Positions 25,011 through 37,769 of a DNA stretch of 64,000 nt are shown here, in pieces. The position numbers and the translations under genes were made by a program. Positions within the stretch are counted from its first letter, which is position 1; the number at the start of each line of letters is the position of its first letter. The stretch lies in contig MNCI01005250.1 in assembly GCA_015680685.1 (NCBI GenBank), positions 227,073 to 291,072 of the forward strand, read 5' to 3'. This DNA is from Gnetum montanum. Taxonomy: Eukaryota; Streptophyta; Gnetopsida; Gnetales; Gnetaceae. Under the pieces are notes generated by a model. That model worked only from the letters and a program-made list of their open reading frames with translations, was not told the origin of the DNA and did not search any database.

Positions 25011-25727
25011 AAATGTTTACAAATTTTGAGAGAGAGAAATTGATGAATTGGCTAGTCTAGAAGGTGTTAAGGAAATTTAAAGGGCTCTTGATCATAGATG
25101 ATGTCTAAAATATGGTATTTTGTTGTCAAATTGATGTTAAGAAAGGAGTTTGGACAAGGTAAATCAACTAAAGTTAAAGGTGTGATTTGATAAAAAATTG
25201 CTATGTTTACAAAAAAATATGGGTATGTCTAGAAGTGGTGATTACTGATAAAGTATTTGGGAGGTATAAGATGATGTAGAGTTGGTTGTCAAGTATATAA
25301 TACAAGAGTTATATAAGTGGGTCCTCTCCAAAGTAGGCTCATGCCCTTAATGTCCTTATATAACTACACCTACAAGTATTCATGGGTACTAAAGGAGTTG
25401 AATGTAAATCATAGATGTCTTCCAAAACATACATGTTAGTATTAATCCAATAAAAAGGTAACATTATGTTACAAAAAATTATTAAATTATAATTATATAT
25501 AATAGTGATGTGGAATGGTAATTGCAGGGATCACAGAAAATAGGATGTGAAGTGTCTTATCATAAGCATAATGAATTTTGTATGTGTTGCATAATTAAAG
25601 CAATCATCATCCCATCTATCTAGGATCCAATCCATGTTCATATCACTTACTAGTAACATCACATTGTATCATCCTAAAACTTATAATCATAAGGCCATCA
25701 CAGTTGCAAAACATATCATTACTTGGC

Positions 25728-26724
25728 TGATGAAGCATCAGATGGCTAAGATATCGTAGATACATCACATATGTGTTGTAGCATCCCTATTGATGCATCT
25801 AAGTTGGTTGCTACATTGTAGATGCTACATTTCATCTGTGATGTCATAGATGTGATATCTAGCTACATCAATGGGTATGCATTAACGCAGCCTCATTGAC
25901 ACATTCTTGTTAACGCATGTGTTGACACATTAACATGTGCGCATTGACGTAGTGTCTATTTTTGCCTATAAATGCACATGCTCCTACCATGTATTGGCAA
26001 CCTTTCAATCATTCTATAGCTAAACTCTTGTAATTACATTTTGTGGTTTTAAGAAATAGTCAATGATTGCTTGTAGTGTGAATTTGAGTTAGTTGTATGA
26101 CATCTTATTTGAGTGGCACTATACCTGGACACATTCCATGAATGGCAATAAGATCAAGATTGATTCATATTCATTGCAGCACTTTGACTTAAAATAGATT
26201 TATCTTTAATGTGATTTACTTTCCATGTACTTAGTTAATATTTATGATTCCATGCACATTAATTAATTGGCAAAATAAGCACAACCAATTTTGAGCATAA
26301 ACACATAGTTGCTTGGTAATCCCAACAACATTATTGTTTGGTTTGCCCAGTAGCATAACGCTTGGTAATCCTAGTAGTAGATACATTAATTCAAGACTTG
26401 TACAGTACATTGGGAATAGACGCTCATCACCATTTGGCTAGTTTAGACTTTATCTTCCTGTTGTTAATTAGATTAAATACTTAATTTCTATGTTCTTGTT
26501 AAGATTAGCCTAAGGCTGCAACAACATCAACTATCATATGCCTCACTTTGAACTAAACCATACATAACAAAGTTACCACTAGTCCAAGTGGGAAGATAGT
26601 CTCATGTGATCAATGTTTAACAATCTAGATGCCACAACTAGTCCCATCCACAAAATTCAACTAGATCATGTGTTAACACTTATGATTCATATGGTTGGGC
26701 ATATGGGGTACCCACATATCATCA
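25728..26724 (+). repeat. Solo LTR F inside element E
   Basis: A single LTR of about 997 bp starts TGATGAAG and ends ATATCATCA. A TATA box (CCTATAAATGC) lies near 25973 and an AATAAG signal near 26148. The flanks are TTGGC (25723-25727) and TTGGT (26725-26729), a 5-bp target duplication with one difference. The sequence on both sides is continuous spacer of E in the opposite orientation. Loss of the interior by recombination between two LTRs is the usual explanation. Confidence 0.85.
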
Positions 26725-26729
26725 TTGGT

Positions 26730-28099
26730 GATGAGGAAAAATGAAGTAGATTATTAATTAAGAAGTCTATTTTAAAGGAGACTTAACCAATAAATAGAGG
26801 AGTGCCTTCAGGTATGGGTAACATGTCTTTCTAATCCGTAATCAACGTGAGTCAAAGAAACCTTTTTAGATTCATGAGAAGTATTCTACCTTCAAGCATG
26901 AGTAACATATCTTTCTAGTGTACCCACAAGAATTTTTAATATGTAAATTTATTATATAACCACTATATCAACCTTCAAACACAAGTAATATATCTTTCTA
27001 GGAACATGACAAGGCATCACTTATTTTAAGACACACTTCCATTTTGATGTTAGGACATAAGAAAATGGTACAACTTGACAGCGTAATGAGACTCATAGTA
27101 GAAGCTTTAGAGAATCCAAAAATCCCCTTGATGTCACACCCTTTCATTTCCTCTTGGTTCTTCACCTTTCCATCAAGGCATAATGACCATAAGTTTATCT
27201 TAGTTTATTTGTAATGAGAATGTTATTGTGTCCATGGTAAGAACCTTTTACTATTGGAAATGAGTGTATGGATGATGTGGTCTCATTGTAGAGATAATTA
27301 GTCCTTTAATGATTTAATAACATAGGATGAAATTCTTACCATTCAACTACATCTTACTTGTTACTTGATACTTTATTGAACAACTTTAACAACAACAATC
27401 AACAAGAAATGTGCATCAAGAAGGGAAAATTTGTATAAAGAATCAAAGATATAGAACAATAGAGAAACATATAAAGAATTAGAAATATGATAAGAATTTT
27501 GAAGATATTAAAGAATAGTGAAGATATTAAAGAATTTAGGGAATACCAAGAATTTAGAAAAATTGTAAGAATGCCAAAAATGAAGGAAAAAATCTAAAAA
27601 GATCTTACAATGTCTAAGGATAAGAAGTAACTACTCCATGAGTATTGTTTAAGAAGGAGATAAAAAGATAAAATGAGAGATGGTCTAAAAAGGATTCATG
27701 GTAGGGTCCCTTGATGATGAAAAGTTATGGAATGCATTGACTTGTTGAATATTAACAAGAATTAGTTTCTATGGGTTAGTAAGGTGATAGATTTACATGA
27801 TGCCAGATTGATACATGACATGAACTATATAGGATACTTTCCAAAAAGTCTAAAACTTAGTCTTTTAAATCACATGATTTGGATTGTAGTAAAAAATTCT
27901 ATCTCTAGCTTTGATAGAAACTTACTTAATCCTATCATCATGTCAGCACTTGAAGTACTTCTTATGAATTTCATTACTCATTTGGACTAGTAATCAATTT
28001 TCATCTAATAAATTATGATTCATTAGATGAAGAGCTCTAATGTAAACTTTACTAATTAGATGAATATGTTTGATATTTATCATTGAAGAGCTCTAACAT
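26730..28099 (-). other. Spacer of element E
   Basis: Bases 26730-27360 match, in the same orientation, 42060-42480 of H (for example the TCACACCC block near 27135). Bases 27360-28099 are A-rich with small repeats, including a hairpin with 10-bp arms (28000-28009 and 28022-28031, TTCATCTAAT/ATTAGATGAA). No gene and no pol trace is seen here. Confidence 0.6.
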
Positions 28100-29276
28100 G
28101 ACCCTCCATCTTTTGATTAATTCTAATTCTAAAAATATGTACTAACTTTTCTCCTCTTTAATAAGTGTTTTGAGAAACAACTTTAATTTCTACCAATCAT
28201 TTTCTATATTATGAAGAATGTAGACATCATGGAATGCATGAAGGTAGTGTTATATATCTGCATTGTATTGTTCTTTAAACTTTGAAATGTTATTTATATC
28301 AAGTCACTTGATGCAACTATCCCTTAGGTGCCTAGTTGGCATGTAGACTAGTTCTCTAATATTAATCATATTTTGAGTGGTCAATATAGGTTCTTCATAA
28401 TCATTAGATTCATAATCTCTACTATAGTGATGATACCTTCGATTCCCACAACATTCTCTTATCTCATTCCTTGATTTTTTTTTCTTGTCTTCTTCATCAT
28501 CTTCTTTGTCATTAGGATGCCTTCTTTTGTTGGTGTATTTATTATGATTCCTTCTTCTCTTCCTGTCATAATCCCTTGCTTTGCATTCTTCCTTGTCAGA
28601 GTCTATTGGTAAGTATGATAAAGAGGATGGAGAACTTGGAGAATGGTGCTAGTTGGTTCTTCTATTATGACTTCTTATTTTATCTCTTCTAAATCTAATG
28701 GGGACCTTGAGCCTTGATTTCCTCTTAAGTCTAGAGTTTACCTCATATCTTCAAGGAGTCTTTACAAGAGGTGAATGTAATTTTAACTTTACATGAACTT
28801 CAGTATATGAAATAGGGGAATAAGAGTTAGATCTTTGAGGATGATGAGACTTGGTATATCTTTCTTTTTTGTGAGGATGATTATCTATGGTGTCCTTTTT
28901 CTTTTCTCTTATTCATATCTTGTCATCATGATAGCATCTCTTATATCTTGAGCCTCTATTGGTTGGTATGGCATTGTCATATTTTTAGTAACTTAGTACC
29001 CTTCCTATGCATGGCCAATACTTAATATTAGTAGAACTACTTGAAGCATAGATGGTGTTGAAAAATCTCATGGTAAGACAATGTTGCCTTGTAAGTCTTT
29101 CTAAACTATTCATCCTAGTGAAAATTGAATGTAAAGTTAGAGTAATATGGATTAGCATGAATGTATGATATTCTAGTTTGCATTTGTTCACTCCAGTTAT
29201 CTTCACTATAATTTTTAACATTCATTTCATTAAGATCAATAGTAAGTAGAGATTTCACTTTATGTGTAGAAGTCAT
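28100..29276 (-). pseudogene. gag relic of element E (N-terminal half)
   Basis: On the minus strand an ATG at 29276 begins a product like that of G. A long Arg/Ser/Asp-rich, low-complexity region follows (about 28490-28930). The start of the capsid-like core comes next (an FHDV-like helix and YN-x-N near 28220-28290). The sequence stops aligning just after the segment equivalent to K-V-W-Y. The second half of the core and the zinc knuckle are absent. Stops are frequent. Confidence 0.7.
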
Positions 29277-29398
29277 TTTAAGTCAATTAATGCTTAAGCA
29301 CGTGTTTTAGAAATTATTCTAAGTGTTGAAAGATAAACTTGAAAATACTTGATATAGCGAACTATGGTAAAATCAACTAACCAGCAAACATTGACACA

Positions 29399-29416
29399 TC
29401 CCTAACAATGGCACCA
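29399..29416 (-). other. Primer-binding site of element E
   Basis: The minus-strand sequence TGGTGCCATTGTTAGGGA lies one base from the LTR. Its tail is of the same type as in D and G. Confidence 0.75.
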
Positions 29417-29417
29417 A

Positions 29418-30809
29418 TGATTAGGGATGAGAATTTCAACACTCAACCATATAAGTCACAACTATTCACAAGTGACCAAATCATAATCAGTAGATAGATA
29501 ATGTAAGTATACTAGTGAGTTGATGATAAGTTCATGATCATTATCTTTTCACTTGGAGTTATCAAAGCGTAAAATATATTGATGAATGGTAGAGAACTCC
29601 AACACTCAACAGTACTCAACAGTACAAGTCACAAGTGTTCACATGTGACCAAATCATAATCCATGGATATATAATGTAAGTATACTAGTAAGTTGATAGT
29701 AAATTCATGATTGTTGTCTTCCCACTTAGAGTTAGCGAGGTACAAAACATATGGTTTAACTCTTAGTAAAGTATCTGATAAAATGATGTTCTGGCTCTAA
29801 ATTATGCTAAGTATGAACACAATGAAAATGAATGTAATTTCTATCTCTAACTATAATGAAAATATAAAGCTATTATATCCTATGGTGATAAGTATCTATT
29901 CCTAGTTTTCTGTATACGTTCTAGGCTGATGTAACTATTATTGGGGTACTAACCAAATCAAGCAAAGTCACTACTAGGTTACCAAACAATTACACTTTAT
30001 GCTCGAAACTAGTCGTTCTCATTCTGCCTTAGTAATGAATATTAGAATATTAAATGACTTAGTAAAAGCAAACAACATAGAAAAGTAAATCTATTCTATG
30101 TGAGATGTTGCAATGATGAAGAACAATCTCAATCTTTATTGCCATTCATGAATTGTGTTCAAGCATGATCCACTTGAATAAAAATGTCATACAATTGTAA
30201 TTCACCACACTATGGGCATTCACAGTTAACTCTAACATTATGGAAACAAACTATAAGAATTTCACTAAGTGTTGACCAAAACTTATTTTCAACATGACGA
30301 TAGATTCGTATTTATAAGCATGACCATGGTCCACTACATTGTATCTATAACAATGTATATTGTAGATACAATATTGTAATCCATAATAAAAAAGTATTTC
30401 ATTATGTATGGTTCAACTCTTAGTGAGGTATATGATCAATTAATGTTACGTCACTCTAAATATACTAACTATAAACATCATGAAAACATGTATGAATTTT
30501 ATTCACTAATGACAATTAGAATATATAGCTATTCTAGCCTATTGGACTTGTGTTTAGGAATAATCTACTCAAATAAAGATTTTGTACAACTGTAATTCAC
30601 CACACTGAGGGCATTCACAACTAACAAACCTATAATAATTTCACTAAGGGTTGGTTAAACATGTATTTTAACATAATAATGGGCTCGTATTTATAGGCAT
30701 GACCATGACCCAATACATCATATATATGACATTGTATATTAAATTATGATATCGCATCTACAATATTGTAAATAGGATATCATAGCCAATAACATTAAAG
30801 GTTTTATCA
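29418..30809 (-). repeat. 5' LTR of element E, enlarged by duplications
   Basis: The LTR is about 1.39 kb against 0.84-1.0 kb in relatives. The U5 end is present twice (29418-29579 and 29580-about 29750). A segment with U3/R features is also present twice (about 29750-30400 and 30404-30750), each with a TATTTATA box read on the minus strand (near 30310 and 30690). The far end GGTTTTATCA (to 30809) aligns with the LTR ends of H and I. Confidence 0.7.
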
Positions 30810-30834
30810 CAAACCATAGAGGTTAGAAGCCTCC

Positions 30835-30910
30835 TTCCATGCAATCCGTCTAACCCATCACTTGGAGCATCCAAATCAAGAGTTTTACCACTAGGCTAAT
30901 ATGTCACCAT
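30835..30910 (-). repeat. Possible tRNA-derived SINE head
   Basis: On the minus strand TAGCCTAGTGG (30888-30898) fits the Pol III A box. About 35 bases on, GGGTTAGACGGATT (30843-30856) is in the place of a B box but decayed. No anticodon-stem fold of a real tRNA was recognised, so a SINE relic is more likely than a gene. Confidence 0.4.
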
Positions 30911-30944
30911 TGAGTGTTTGAGGTCATTTTAATGTATATTTTCT

Positions 30945-31200
30945 CATCATCACCATCATCCTAGCCTTGTGCCAACAAAATGTGGTTGGCTTTCTTGGAG
31001 CAGTGATGTGGCAACCTTTTTTTATAGGCTCGCTCTTGATCTTCTTTGCACATGTCCAAACCATCTAAGGTGTCATTCCTATAACTTATTTGAAATAGAA
31101 GCCACTTCAAGTCATCCTCTAATGTTTTTATTGTGTAGTTTATCTCTTTTGGTAACATTCAGCATTCATCTAAGTGTGATGTACATTTTCTCATGAAATA
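30945..31200 (-). pseudogene. LINE reverse-transcriptase C-terminal fragment
   Basis: Minus-strand translation contains VASISNKL then HLRWFGHVQRRS, the hallmark of the C-terminal end of many plant LINE ORF2 proteins (usually LRWFGHV-x-RR). It is followed towards 30945 by a GATGATGGTGATGATG-type tail, as in LINE 3' ends. Stops interrupt it. It is a 5'-truncated LINE copy. Confidence 0.7.
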
Positions 31201-32094
31201 CTTTTATTTTATTCTTTTATAAAATATGACTCTTTAACTCGTGACTCTAATTTTCATAAAAAATAAAGATAATACAAGGCTATCAAGGGTGGGGGTGTCA
31301 AAACTTCTTTTTAAAAAATATTTACACCAAAGACATATAGAGATATCTAAATATGGGGCCAAATGAATATAGGTCGAGAAGACAAGATCAAGTGGATCTA
31401 GTTTCAAACACACAAAAGCAAGTAATAAAAAAGAGTTTTAAGTTCAAATCGAATCAATACAAGCTCCACATTCCCATTTGTTACTAAAACTATATATATT
31501 ATAGCTTCATCCCAAAGTAAGTATTAGAGTTTATTTTTATGTCTCATACACAATTTAATATAAAGATATTTTTAATTATATGAGTATTTAACAAATGTTG
31601 TATTATATATTTTTATAGTTACACTTCATGATATCCAAGCATTTATTATGTGAGTTAAACACAACAGACAATGTATCATTAACTTATATATTCATAATTA
31701 CTCTATTCCTAACCATTTTTCCAAGCTGGTTCATGAAACTTGATTCTTTTAAATCTTAGCATATGCTTACACTTGTCAACATCTTTACACGACACAACTT
31801 GTCATCCACTTTACTTCATGAATACACTTATATGAACTCATTGTCCACAAACTATGTAATTCGTGTTTACCCATTCACAACTACAACAAAACTTGTGTAA
31901 CATTTGTAGATAACACTTGGCTAGTAAGGGTCTTGTGTCTTCGCCTGCAATACTATTTTGTGCATGAAAAATAACTTGCAAACCCAAAATTGTCCCGAAA
32001 GTTTTTAATTATTAGTATTCGACGTGCAGGAAATTCGTGCACTGAATGGTAAAAGAAGCAAACCTGGCTTGATAGATGGAATACCATGTCCAAA
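31201..32094. other. AT-rich stretch without recognised features
   Basis: No coding region, LTR boundary or tRNA-like signal could be supported here. Confidence 0.5.
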
Positions 32095-32530
32095 CCTTGA
32101 TGGAAGCTTCCAGCGAGGTTAAGTATGGTTGCATTTGGCATATCACAGTTAAAATCTCATTTATCAGTAACTTTCTCTATGGAGGCAACAAAAGGCTTCA
32201 ATAGTTTCAGTTTAAAATGTGTGATGTTAGCAACGAAAGCGCTGGTAATTGGAATTGAATTTGCTGTGATGTTTCATGAAAACCAGGAGACCACCCGTCA
32301 CGGTTGATCACTATAAGAAACCTGGAAATCCTTGCTGGTGGCTAATGTTTGGGAAATCTTCGTCATCGGTCGTTATGGTGATTCTTGCGTTCCTGGATTT
32401 GGTCTGCGCACGTGAAGTCTCCAATACGGAATACGATTCGGTCTATTTTGCATTGCTCATGCAATCCAAACCAATCCTAATAAAACTGATGTTGCTGATT
32501 CGAACACGGAACATCCCCCTAAAGAAATAG
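32095..32530. repeat. Unclassified dispersed repeat, copy 1
   Basis: This block is similar over about 430 bases to 51640-52195 in the same orientation. Shared landmarks are GATGCTTCCAGC/GGAAGCTTCCAGC, TATGGTTGCA, TTTCAGTTTAAAAT, GAATTTGCTGT, CTCGGTCTATTTTGC-like and GATTCGAACACGGAACAT. It is not part of the LTR elements. Open frames in it are not shared between the copies, so it is not coding. Confidence 0.65.
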
Positions 32531-32819
32531 GAAATAAGAAGGCGATAAAGCAAACTAAATATCACATATTTAGTGACTGTTATCGTTTACTAAGGGTGAT
32601 ATATTAGGTACACGTGCTACACACCGGAGAGTATACAACACTAGTACGAGTGCAATAAGAAGATAGCAAATCAATAGTTATCTCTTTATTAATATATATT
32701 GTTGAGAGAATCATTTCTTCGGTTGAAGCTAATTATGTATGAGGTGTTATATAGGTTTTACACAAAATCATTCCACTATTAATTACTTAGTTACTCTTAG
32801 CATGGAATTTGCAACAAAA

Positions 32820-33840
32820 GCCTAACAAAAAAGTTTTTATTTGTTCTGTTGATTTTGCAAAAACATATGATTCACTAGTTTACACAAATTTATGGTTGAA
32901 CTTAAAACAATTGGCCTACCTTCAAAATTGGTTGCAATAACTCAAAGATTGTACAAGGAAGTGATTATTGAAATTACATATGGTAATTCAGAGAAAAAAA
33001 TTCAATTCCAAAGCAAAATTGGAGTTAAGGAAGGTTGTTCATTTTCTCCAACTATTTTTGGTATCTTTATTGATGAAATGCATAATTGGTTATGCAACAA
33101 GCAAGACAGTCATGCTACCAAAATTGGATTCCAAATAGTTAATCTCTTCTTTTATATACAAATGATGCTACCTTGATCTCCACTACTACATAAGAGATGC
33201 AAAATATGTGGCATATCTTAAAAAATTGTTATCCCTCATCTAGTCTTTTTAAGTGAATATGGATAAAACCAAATTGATGATCTAGGGTATAAGAAATACC
33301 TATTGTAACTTCCATTTTGGAAGTATTAATGTGCAAATTGTAGATCCTTTTATACATTTGGTCTCATTGATATGAACAATTATAAGTGGGGGAAGTACAT
33401 CAAAGAAAGAATAGCAAGAGGTTTCAAGGCTTTGTATGCATTCCAAAGCAAGTGCAAAGATTTAGGACTCTCATCTTACAAGGCTAGAAAACAAAATTTT
33501 CAAACTATCATCTATCCTATTGTATTGTATTGATTTGTTATTTGGGGAGTTGGATTTAGTACTAATCTTTGGAAAGATATTGAAAGAGTGCAAAAAACTT
33601 TTCTTCTTGATGAATTAAAGGTGAAGATGCAAACACCTTATAGTTACTATGTAAATGTGATTTATTACTTTTAAAAGCAAAAGCCTTGTGCTAATTTATT
33701 ATATACACTCATATCTTGCATATTTCAGGGCAAGACAAATTCTTTAGAGAAATTCTTAAGTATTCACAAGACCATGATTGGTATTTTCATGGAATGCAAG
33801 GGTTGAGAAAATAAAATATTTCTTAGGAAAAACTACAATA
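32820..33840 (+). pseudogene. LINE-type reverse transcriptase fragment
   Basis: The palm region begins with a VDFAK-TYDS-like motif near 32850. It continues in an open stretch at 32892-33176 with IGLPSKLVAITQRLY, GVKEGCSFSPTIFGIFIDEM and, after a shift, a Y-T-N-D-A segment in place of the catalytic F/Y-A-D-D. Downstream, a VIWGVGFSTNLW-like stretch and KDIERVQKTF (near 33540-33600) are typical of the thumb/connection region of plant LINEs. The endonuclease domain is missing upstream. Stops and shifts are many. Confidence 0.75.
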
Positions 33841-36283
33841 AAATCCCAATTATATTTGCTAAGTGGTTAAGTAGAAGGTTTTAACACAAGTGTGATCTAA
33901 TGTAGAAGGCAAGAAACAATTTTATTGACATCACATTGAATATAATAAATTAGATGCAAAAGCTCACTATCTCTAAGCTACTATTCCAATCAAGTGTTAA
34001 ATAATATAAAAATCAATGTTGCACCACAAGCTAGGATACTCTACAACAAGGTTGTATGATAGATGGTTACACAAAGTACAGTGAATCATAGGTGGCATAC
34101 CCATACAATAGAGTAGATATGACCTACTATATGAGTGCAATAAGAAAGTAGCGAAAGCAAAACTGATAAAGAGTTAATGTCCTACCACAAGGCTACTCTA
34201 CAATAAAGATATTACATACTACAAGAGTGTAATAAGAAGGTAGGCCTTACATTCTCAAGGGCAGCCACACTACAAGCAAAAATAAGTATTGACCTCATAA
34301 CCTCACTTATGAGATGTAAACATTTTCACTATTGTGCTACACCCCTTAGTACAATATATATCATATTTTGTAAAATTTAATTGGTATCTTTTTTATTGAA
34401 TTTATTTTTTGAATTCCACATTTTTATATTTTTCACCAAATGTTATATGGTATCATTTTGCATAACTTTTGCTTCAACATGTAAAACTAACAAGCTAATT
34501 AATTTGTAAGATTAAATATTTGAAAGAATAACAAATATTAAGATATGAAGATAGTGGCTGGGAGAAGGATAATTGTATATTGCTAATTATTCATACTTTA
34601 GCTTGTTGGCTCACACATTGTATTAGGTTCAAAGCCTAATACCATAACCCTCCTAGGTACTACCTTTGAGCCAAACATACATAACACATAGTATCTTTTA
34701 AAAAAATAAAAAATTAAATATTAACAACACTACGCATTCATCAAATCATTCATATCGATATACACTTTGTGCTTCATCAAGTTGATTCCCTTATTATTTG
34801 ACGCATGGTTTATCAAGGAGTGTTCCCTCATTAATTGATTTGCATCCAAGTTTGGTGGTATGTTTGACCCTTAATTCCCTGACTCATGCAATAGTTAAAT
34901 ATTTTCTAATTTCTGCAACATTAATCCCCCTCATGAATGTCATTGGTGATTAAGTTGCTATTTGTCGTTTTCTATTGTATCAAGGTGTCTACTTATATGC
35001 ATTATTGTGGAAACAATAAGTCAACAACTTAATTTTAATATATATTTACTAGATAGTTGCATGTTGCATAAAAATGGTGAGGAATGATGGATGATGGTCA
35101 AGCTTCACATGCTATTAGATTTTGCATATAACTTATGTAAATCTTTCTTCTTATTTATTATGACAGTATTTTCTTAATATTTAGTAAGTTGTGTTTTACT
35201 AGTTAATATCTTATTGCTTTTAAATAAATATTTTATTAGTAAACCAAAAGGTTCATACAAGAAAATATAAAGACATTTTAAAAATTTAATTTCTAGGATA
35301 GGCTATTATCAATCCTTTAAAAGCTTTATGTATAGGTATGCGTTTAGTTTATCAATGGGCAAAACAATTTTATTTAACAGTTTCATTGGCAAAAATAAAA
35401 GATTTTACTACTTTATTTAAGCTTTTTATTGAGGAACTTGAATAATTGATGCATAAAATACTAACACAATTTGTACTTACAATTGGAAGTAGTTATGTTA
35501 GACTCTTTCTTTATGCTTGTAATATTCTCTTAAATTCAAACTCAATGCAAGTGTTGCAATAAATGTTTAGTACTATTAATAACCTTTGTTAGCATTTAGG
35601 AATAAAATATATAGAAAACCTAAATTATGATTTGTGACACATGTAATAGCACATACAATTTCAATATAGCAAATAAATAAATAGACATAAACTTCATCTT
35701 ATAAGTATCTTAGCCCAAAATGTTGTTGCAATTACAAATAGGATCAATGCATTACTCTAAAAGTTACAAGTGATATGAAAGTCTTGTCTCAAAAAGCAAA
35801 TGTAAAAGAGAATTTATTCCAACTTAGGATTTTCAAAAGTAATTTTAGTATACTATTATCCAACCAACTATTCTTTATGATTGTGTTGTATAAGATCTTA
35901 GTCTCGTAAATAAATATTAGAAGCAAATAAAAGAAACTCAAAATTTTTTTGAAAAAGTAAATTTTAGAAACATCAAGAAGAAATCTATAAGCTTTTCAAG
36001 CCCAATGAATTCAAAGTGAATAGACAAACACAATATTATATTATGCTTTTCAAACTATAGTTGATGTTTTTCGAAATTGAAGTTATTTATCAATTTATAA
36101 CCTCCAATCATAATCTTTGTGAATTCTCGTTGGGTAAATACTACAAGAAGTGATGTTGGCAACTCATGATGAAGATTGTTTCATGAGGAAGTTCCATGAT
36201 TTTATAACTAGAATATTGAAGAACGGTTTGCAAAATAGTGAAACAATAGTATTTTAGAACTTTGGGGGAATGTGTAAGGAAAT
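33841..36283. other. AT-rich stretch with minor repeats
   Basis: No gene is supported. A GAGTGCAATAAGAA motif occurs near 32645, 34134 and 34217, on both sides of the LINE fragment. A possible SINE head lies at 34590-34680 (TAGCTTGTTGG followed by AGGTTCAAAGCCTA), but this is weak. Confidence 0.45.
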
Positions 36284-36845
36284 TGATGAGCGGCGAGGTA
36301 TCCCTACACTCAACTATACGAATACGAGCGTCCACACATGATCTAGTCGAATTCCAAGGACTAAGTGCTTATGCGCTTTTGTGAAACAAGGACGGGTTAG
36401 TTAATTGTTGTCTTCCCAAGCTTACTTGTATAGCATGATTGTATGGTTAAGTAAACTTGAGGTATATGATTTTTATATATTTTTATGTTTTATGGCCTGC
36501 TGCTACAAAGGGAGGAGAGAGATAGCTAAGTAACTAGTTTAATTTAACTACTCAACTATGCTTTAACTAGTCCTAACACTAGCATCTGTTTTCACTTGCC
36601 GCACACATCCTGAACCAGTGCAACATTGCAGGGATTATCAAACGCTAATCGTTACTAGGTTACCAAGTGTTACACACATGCTCAAAGTAATCGAACTGAG
36701 TGTGCTTACTTATGAGAGTTATAGGGTAAGAGAGAGAACATTAATTAACTAAGGAAAGTATTAAATAATTGCAATTAACATTAATTAATCTATTATGGAT
36801 GCTGCAAGGTTTATCACAAAGTTCATCTTTATTGTCGTACACAAG
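36284..36845 (-). repeat. 3' LTR of element G, left piece
   Basis: It begins TGATGAGCGGCGAGG and matches 50305-50860 of the 5' LTR closely. It is interrupted at 36845 (ACAAG duplicated at 45654) and continues at 45659. Confidence 0.88.
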
Positions 36846-37760
36846 TGATGAGTGGCGACATATCCCTACACTCAACCATACGAAACGAACGTCGCACGCG
36901 CGATCCGGTCGAACTTCGCAGATGGACTAGTTGTGGCACCTAGACAGTTATCCTTAGGTCACAGTTCGCTGTCTTCCCACCTGGACTAGTATTGCATTTG
37001 TCACGTATGGTTTAGTCCAGATGAGGTGTATGATGTGTTTCCTAATCTATGCTACTCTTGAAGGCATGGAAAATAATATTAACTAAACTAAGCTAGGAGG
37101 AAAAGGGTAAGAAAATCTAATCTAGCCTAAGTGCGATGAGTAACAGATTCCTTGATTAACCGTACACATCTTGGACCTCGTGCACGACTAACACTAGGAC
37201 TACCAAGCATAGATCCTAGGTACGCCACTGGGATTACCAAGCACAGATCCCAAATACGCCAATGGGTACCAAGCGTAGATCCTAGCTACACCACTGGGCT
37301 ACCAAGCAGTCACACTTAAATGCTCGTAATCAAGTCGTACTCGTTCCGCGTTCTAGGAGTTTAAGGGTGAGAGAGAGAAAACAGTAAATAACATTAAATA
37401 AATAAATAACAAAGTGAATGCTGCAATGATGAAGTAATCTCGATCTTTATTGCCGATCATGTGCGTGTCCAAGTATGGCACACTCGAATAAAGACACCAT
37501 ACAATTACATTCACCACATTACGGGCATACACGGGAAAAAAATCTAACTCTAGAGGGATCAAACTGCCAGAGCTTCGCTACTCTAAAACTAGGATCCGAA
37601 ACGAGGGAGAGCCGCCTCTTATTTATAGATATGGTGGTGCACTGCGATATTGCGTACGCGATATCGCAAGGGAAGACGCGATATCGCGTATGCGATATCA
37701 CGGGGGATGCGATATTGTGGCAGATGCGATATCGCGGCCTATGCGAATCGCGTCTTATCA
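36846..37760 (-). repeat. 3' LTR of element H
   Basis: The LTR is 915 bp, TGATGAG...CTTATCA on the plus strand. Read on the minus strand, U3 holds a run of GCGATATCGC-type palindromes (37640-37745) directly upstream of a TATAAATA box (near 37621). The AATAAA-type signal region lies near 37480. Confidence 0.93.
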
Positions 37761-37769
37761 TACCCCCAC
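37761..37769 (-). other. Polypurine tract of element H
   Basis: The minus-strand sequence GTGGGGGTA abuts the LTR, identical to that of A. Confidence 0.85.

Larger units (their letters stand above)
24331..30809 (-). mobile_element. Element E: non-autonomous element, 3'-truncated, carrying solo LTR F
   Basis: Read on the minus strand: a 5' LTR (29418-30809), a primer site (29399-29416), a gag relic (28100-29276), a spacer (about 25300-27360, interrupted by a solo LTR at 25728-26724) and the ORF2 leader with its promoter-like segment (about 24450-25010). No pol is visible. The ORF2 body and 3' LTR are gone; the element ends where the truncated 3' LTR of D begins at 24330. Gag resembles the G type, while the spacer and leader resemble H and I. 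Confidence 0.75.

Noticed and set aside
37640-37745. CRISPR-like or satellite array made of GCGATATCGC repeats
   Set aside because: Repeats are short, irregularly spaced palindromes confined to U3 of LTRs in a plant nuclear context; a promoter array fits better.
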